Source: Mesobacterium pallidum
Lineage (GTDB): Bacteria > Pseudomonadota > Alphaproteobacteria > Rhodobacterales > Rhodobacteraceae
NCBI RefSeq assembly: GCF_019966535.1
Contig: NZ_JAIMID010000015.1
Coordinates: forward strand, 85,799-149,798
Length of the DNA: 64,000 bases
Direction of reading: 5' to 3'
This document shows, one piece after another, positions 60,499-64,000 of the stretch (positions within the stretch are counted from its first letter, which is position 1; the number at the start of each line of letters is the position of its first letter). The notes beneath the pieces were generated by a model. That model was not told the DNA's origin. It saw nothing but the letters and a program-made list of their open reading frames with translations, and did not search any database. The position numbers were made by a program, and so were the translations under genes.

Positions 60499-60629
60499 TC
60501 GACGAAGCCCTCGTCATGCGGGATGGTCAGCCAGACGCGGGGATGGCCCAGCGCGCCTTCGCCGCCGTCGCAGGCGATCTTCCAGCTGTCGACGATCTTG
60601 GTTTCCGGGGCTTCGATGGTCATGTCCAT
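60441..60629 (-). CDS. Small zinc-finger (zf-CHCC, NDUFS6-like) protein
   Basis: A 62-residue protein with the zf-CHCC pattern: IACDGGEGALGHPRVWLTIPHD then ECPYCDCKYV. The ligands are C20, H29, C45 and C48. Related proteins in mitochondria are the complex I subunit NDUFS6; the bacterial stand-alone forms are common in alphaproteobacteria. The start may be 60629 or 60623 (MDM...). Its 3' end overlaps the DUF2459 frame. Confidence 0.9.
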   Translation of the reverse strand: MDMTIEAPETKIVDSWKIACDGGEGALGHPRVWLTIPHDEGFVECPYCDCKYVHRSAEGKAA

Positions 60630-60683
60630 GCCTCGTGGCGATATTGCGTTGCGGCGTTTATCCGCGATTGGGCGGGGGCCCGC

Positions 60684-60770
60684 AAGGGGAGAGGGGGGAA
60701 GAGGGGGCCAGCCCCCTCGCCCCGTGCCGGGGCTCACCCCGGAGTTTACGGGCACAATGAAGAGCGGATC
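60684..60770. repeat. Intergenic GC-stem plus CCCCGGAGT...AATGAAG element
   Basis: The 142-base gap between the zinc-finger and HIT genes has no gene. It contains a GGGGGC/GCCCCC stem, GCCGGGGCTCACCCCGGAGT and then CAATGAAGAG, a diverged member of the intergenic family also seen near 56.8 and 63.7 kb. Confidence 0.5.
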
Positions 60771-60771
60771 G

Positions 60772-61140
60772 TCACGCCTTGTCGAGCATCCGGCCCAGTG
60801 GACGTCCGGCGAGGATGTGGAGGTGGTAATGCGGCACCTCCTGCACGCCGTGGCTGCCGGCATTGGCGATGGTGCGGTAGCCGTCGGCCTGCAGGCCGAG
60901 GTCGGCGACGATCCTTGCGACGGTGCGGTGGAAATCCAGCAGCTCGGCATCGCTCGCCTCGGCCATGAAGTGATCGGCGCAGACATAGGCGCCCTTGGGG
61001 ATCACCAGCACATGGGTCGGCGCCTGCGGGGCGATGTCGTTGAAGGCGAGCGTGTGCTCCGTCTCGGTCACCGTGCTGTTGGGAATCTCGCCGCGCAGGA
61101 TTTTCGCAAATATGTTATGGTCGTCGTAGGCGTAGGCCAT
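60772..61140 (-). CDS. HIT-family (HinT-like) nucleotide hydrolase/transferase
   Basis: A 122-residue histidine-triad protein; the triad is HYHLHIL (HxHxH) near residues 104-108, preceded by NAGSHGVQEVPHYHLH. The N-terminus IFAKILRGEIP and the block THVLVIPKG are typical of HinT-like phosphoramidases. It starts 8 bases after the glycosyltransferase stop, so it is probably in the same transcript. Confidence 0.96.
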   Translation of the reverse strand: MAYAYDDHNIFAKILRGEIPNSTVTETEHTLAFNDIAPQAPTHVLVIPKGAYVCADHFMAEASDAELLDFHRTVARIVADLGLQADGYRTIANAGSHGVQEVPHYHLHILAGRPLGRMLDKA

Positions 61141-61148
61141 TTTTGTCC

Positions 61149-62726
61149 TCAGTCGGAAAACAGGTGGTCGGTCCGGGCCAGTTCTAGGGCCTTGTCATGA
61201 GAAATCGCAAGGAAGCGTTCGAGCGCGGGCGCGTTCTGTTCCGGCGTGTCGGCCTGGCGCATCTTTTCATGGTGCGGGAAGCCCTGGTCCCGGATGCGGT
61301 CGCTTTCGTGGACGATGTCGTTGCGGATGGTCGGCATGAGCCGTTCGAGCGTCTCCTGCGGTGTGCGTTCGCCCGCCAGCCCGACGCGCCTGGCGTGGCC
61401 GATGAGGTAGGCGTCGGTAAAGACGCATTCCAGCTCGAGGATCCGCGACACCGAGCGGTCGGAGCAGAAATCCTGCATCAGGTCCACGTTGCCCGGGTCG
61501 AGACAGATGATCAGCCGGTCGGTATCGTAATAGTCGAAGAGCATTCGGATCAGCGCCCGCCGGTGGCGGTGCCGCTTGCCCATGGTTGACTGGATGCCGC
61601 CGAGGTCCGGCAAGGCCGTGTGCTCTTCGTTGAAGAGGTATTCGATGCAAGGCACGTTCGTCATCTGGCGGATGCGGTCCACCAGGCGTTTCGCCACGTG
61701 CCATTTCTTGCACACCACGATCAGCAGCTCGCGTTCGCGGCCGAATGTGCTTTCCGTTTCCCAGAACCGCATGGCGAAGCGCCGCCCCAGCCGGCCCCGA
61801 TCGACCAGGAACTTGAACAGGCTCCGCCCCTCGTTCGAGATCTGGAACTTCACCCCTTCGGAGGCATAGAGCACCCCGAGCCGGCGCTTGAGCTCGGTCG
61901 CCTCGGGGCTGATCTTGCGCGCGAACAGGGCGTCCTGGCTCAGCAGCAGGTCGTAATGGTCGTTGTAGAAAGTCACCGGCATCCCGTAGTCGGTGAACAT
62001 CAGGAAGGTCAGCGTGCGCGACCGGATCTCCCGTTCCGGGACGATGTGGCGCACGATGGTCTGAAAGAAGGTCTCGTCCGGAATCCAGGTGGTGCGGAAG
62101 AAACGCATGACATCCGGGCGCTGGCGGCAGAAATCCAGCACCCATTCGCAGGTGCGGCGGCGCAGGCACCACCACTGGCTGCCGATCATGATCTGCAGGT
62201 CCGCCGGGATCTCGCGCGTCAGGCCCAGCCGCATCTGCGCCTGGAACATCGCGTAGAACCGCCGCTTCTGCGTGCGCTCGTTGAACCAGTGGCGGTAGAT
62301 CAGCCGCTCTTCCTTCCAGCCAGTCTTGATCCAGTCACTGTCGAAATAATCGAAGCTCTCGATGTAATCGACTTCCTCGCGATCCAGGAAATCATGCGCG
62401 TATTCGGCCGACTTGATCGCCATGCAATCGCCCGAGAGCATGTAGAAATGCGTGGCCCGCGGAAAGGCATCCACCGCCATCTCGAGCGCGTTGAGCGTCG
62501 CCTGCACGAGGGACCATTCCCCCCAGCCGCACTTGATCCGCTTGCGGGCAAAGGTGACGTTGGGGTTCTTGGCCAGAGCCGTGCGGATCTTGTCGTAATC
62601 GGCCTTTTTCGCGCGCGCGTCGAAATGGATCGCCATGTAATCGCCGGCCGCGGTCAGCCGCTGCGCCTGCTTGATGATGGCGTCAGGATCCTTGTGACAC
62701 AGCAGTATGAAGGCAATTTTTGCCAT
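61149..62726 (-). CDS. GT14-type glycosyltransferase with C-terminal DUF5928-like domain
   Basis: A 525-residue protein. The N-terminal half is a core-2/I-branching type transferase: AFILLCHKDPDAII, MAIHFDARAK, RIKCGWGEWSLVQATLNALEMA, HFYMLSGDCMAIKS, QIMIGSQWWCLRRRTCEWVLDF and IPDETFFQTIV. The C-terminal ~230 residues (ELLIVVCKKWHVAKRLVDRI, DRLIICLDPGN) resemble the DUF5928 domain seen in rhodobacterial proteins of this type. It probably adds a sugar to a surface glycan. It is divergent from the sulfotransferase gene across 159 bases, and the two may modify the same polymer (inference). Confidence 0.88.
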   Translation of the reverse strand: MAKIAFILLCHKDPDAIIKQAQRLTAAGDYMAIHFDARAKKADYDKIRTALAKNPNVTFARKRIKCGWGEWSLVQATLNALEMAVDAFPRATHFYMLSGDCMAIKSAEYAHDFLDREEVDYIESFDYFDSDWIKTGWKEERLIYRHWFNERTQKRRFYAMFQAQMRLGLTREIPADLQIMIGSQWWCLRRRTCEWVLDFCRQRPDVMRFFRTTWIPDETFFQTIVRHIVPEREIRSRTLTFLMFTDYGMPVTFYNDHYDLLLSQDALFARKISPEATELKRRLGVLYASEGVKFQISNEGRSLFKFLVDRGRLGRRFAMRFWETESTFGRERELLIVVCKKWHVAKRLVDRIRQMTNVPCIEYLFNEEHTALPDLGGIQSTMGKRHRHRRALIRMLFDYYDTDRLIICLDPGNVDLMQDFCSDRSVSRILELECVFTDAYLIGHARRVGLAGERTPQETLERLMPTIRNDIVHESDRIRDQGFPHHEKMRQADTPEQNAPALERFLAISHDKALELARTDHLFSD

Positions 62727-62885
62727 GACGACGCGCGTTTACCTTTCCGGACGGGTCTCATCTACAGGCATAATGGTGAACGAGAGCTGAATAAACCCGG
62801 AAAGGACGCGCGCGAAACGGGCTTTCCCTGCTTTTGCCCGCTGTCGTATAAGACCGGCAAAACAAGGGGCAGCAAGGGGCGCACA

Positions 62886-63704
62886 ATGGGATTTCCCGGC
62901 ACGTGGATGACACAAAGCGAAAGCCTGCTCTACCGGGTGGTGCCGAAATGCGCCTGCTCGACCATCGGGCAGATCATGTTCTATTCCGACCATGGCGAAT
63001 TCTTCGACGGCGACATCCATGACGCCAAGGAGGGGCTGCACAAATGGGCGCTCGACGACAGCCAGCCGCTGATCGAAGGCAACGTGCGCGACCACCGGAC
63101 CTTTGCCTTCACCTGCGTGCGCAACCCCTACACGCGCATCCTGTCGTCCTTCTTCGACAAGATCTGCGGCATCCAGCGCAACGGCCGGCGCTATCGCGGC
63201 AACCTGGTGCCGATGCTGGTGCAGAAATACGGGATCGAGGTCGGCGGCGAGGACGGCACGGAAGACTTCGACCAGATCCGCAGCTTCCGCCGCTTCCTGC
63301 TCTTCGCCCGCGACACCATCCGCTGGCGCCGTCCGATGGACCCGGACATCCACTGGTCGGCCATGTCTGGCCATGTCTCGACCTTCATCGTCAACGGCGG
63401 CCGCTACGACAAGATCTTCTGGACAGAAAGCTTCGAGGACGGCATGGGCCAGGTCCTCAACGCGGTGAAGACCAGGGTGCCGGTCGACCTGACCAACATC
63501 CCCCGCTTCAACGAAAGCGAAGGCCACGGGCCAAAACGCGCCCACCCGGTCGAGGATTATTTCGACGACCTCTCGATGCACCTGATGTGGGAAATCTACT
63601 ACCGCGATTTCCGCATGTTCAAATACGATTTCGACAACCCGGCCAACAAGATGCCGGTGGGCGAGATCGACCTCGAGGAAATCCACGCCAAGCTCGGCGA
63701 ATGA
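62886..63704 (+). CDS. Sulfotransferase family 2 protein
   Basis: A 272-residue carbohydrate-type sulfotransferase that would transfer sulfate from PAPS. The 5'-phosphosulfate loop is VPKCACSTIGQIM; the 3'-phosphate site is CVRNPYTRILSSFFDKI (RxPxxRxxS). The rest includes HVSTFIVNGGRYDKIFWTESFEDGM. No signal peptide is visible. The ATG at 62886 begins MGFPGTWM; the frame extends upstream but without a family match. It is divergent from the GT14 gene. Confidence 0.9.
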   Translation: MGFPGTWMTQSESLLYRVVPKCACSTIGQIMFYSDHGEFFDGDIHDAKEGLHKWALDDSQPLIEGNVRDHRTFAFTCVRNPYTRILSSFFDKICGIQRNGRRYRGNLVPMLVQKYGIEVGGEDGTEDFDQIRSFRRFLLFARDTIRWRRPMDPDIHWSAMSGHVSTFIVNGGRYDKIFWTESFEDGMGQVLNAVKTRVPVDLTNIPRFNESEGHGPKRAHPVEDYFDDLSMHLMWEIYYRDFRMFKYDFDNPANKMPVGEIDLEEIHAKLGE

Positions 63705-64000
63705 CCCCTCGGGGTCCCCGCACCCCCAGCCCTTCATCGTTTTGAAAATACCTCGGGGGAGTCCGCCCTTGGGCGGACGGGGGCAGCGCCCCCAAGCCCG
63801 GCCAGTACCAGGCGCCCCGCCCATCTCTTCCTTGGTCCGAAAATACCGCCGGGGGGAGTCGCCGCAGGCGACGGGGGGCTGGCCCCCCCCGCGCCGGCGG
63901 CAGCCGGCGCCCCCCCCGCGGCTCGCCCCCCGAGCCGCAACCACCCACAGACCAAGCCCACCGCCGCCAACACCGCCCGGACGTCACCGGCCCGGCGCGG
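63705..64000. other. Non-coding, GC-rich end region with hairpins and intergenic repeats
   Basis: No gene is supported in these 296 bases. Present are a stem GTCCGCCC-TT-GGGCGGAC (63761-63778), a stem GGGGGC-AGC-GCCCCC (63779-63793), two inverted copies of the GTATTTT/GATGAAG-type element (about 63732-63760 and 63826-63858), and further long G/C runs (63860-63920). The hairpins could end the sulfotransferase transcript. Confidence 0.65.

Overview
The window is GC-rich and densely coded, with strong third-position GC bias. It looks like a chromosomal segment of a roseobacter-type alphaproteobacterium (Rhodobacterales/Rhodobacteraceae). The reasons are gene content (HemP plus an imelysin/DUF1111/DUF1513 iron operon, a GT14/DUF5928 glycosyltransferase beside a sulfotransferase, a MoxR/DUF58/DUF4159 operon), an iron-box-like CTGA-N9-TCAG palindrome before hemP, and a recurring intergenic element of the GGAGTATTT...GATGAAG type. 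No rRNA, tRNA, CRISPR array, insertion sequence or phage gene was recognised. The genus was not determined.

Layout. (1) Bases 1-24346, minus strand: one uninterrupted reading frame of at least 8,115 codons that runs off the left edge. It encodes a giant modular surface or secreted protein: an N-terminal LEPR-XLL motif, about 17 PPC-like beta-sandwich repeats, about 17 CARDB repeats, TIG and propeller modules, about 9 Ig/cadherin-like repeats, an RHS/YD-like module, a dockerin-like calcium-binding pair, and a YVTN-like region. The long open frames on the plus strand here are antisense shadows. (2) 24.5-33 kb: an orphan HlyD/RND-type periplasmic adaptor, a SAM methyltransferase with a regulatory domain, an RTX protein whose N-terminal two thirds is six tandem Hcp-like domains (the type VI secretion tube fold), and a soluble globin-coupled chemoreceptor. 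(3) 33.1-39.5 kb: a small metabolic cluster in two convergent pairs. Amidohydrolase plus cytochrome P450 lie on the plus strand; a class V aminotransferase-like enzyme plus an adenylation-carrier-thioesterase protein lie on the minus strand.

(4) 39.5-46.0 kb: an eight-gene iron operon (hemP, unknown Cys-rich protein, imelysin, bfd, bfr, di-heme DUF1111, second imelysin, DUF1513). (5) 46.0-52.7 kb: a four-gene minus-strand operon with ATGA-type overlaps (MoxR ATPase, DUF58, DUF4159 membrane protein, second large membrane protein). (6) 52.7-64 kb: mostly housekeeping genes. These are DUF1285, a VOC protein with its WYL regulator, a CDF metal exporter and tesB opposite a MerR regulator, polA, DUF2459, a zinc-finger protein, HIT, the GT14 glycosyltransferase and the sulfotransferase.

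The least ordinary parts are the giant LEPR-XLL protein and the Hcp-RTX protein, which sit within 3 kb of each other on either side of a secretion-type adaptor, and the compact A-T-TE/P450/aminotransferase/amidohydrolase cluster. All function statements come from reading the sequence and from general family knowledge; no database search was run.
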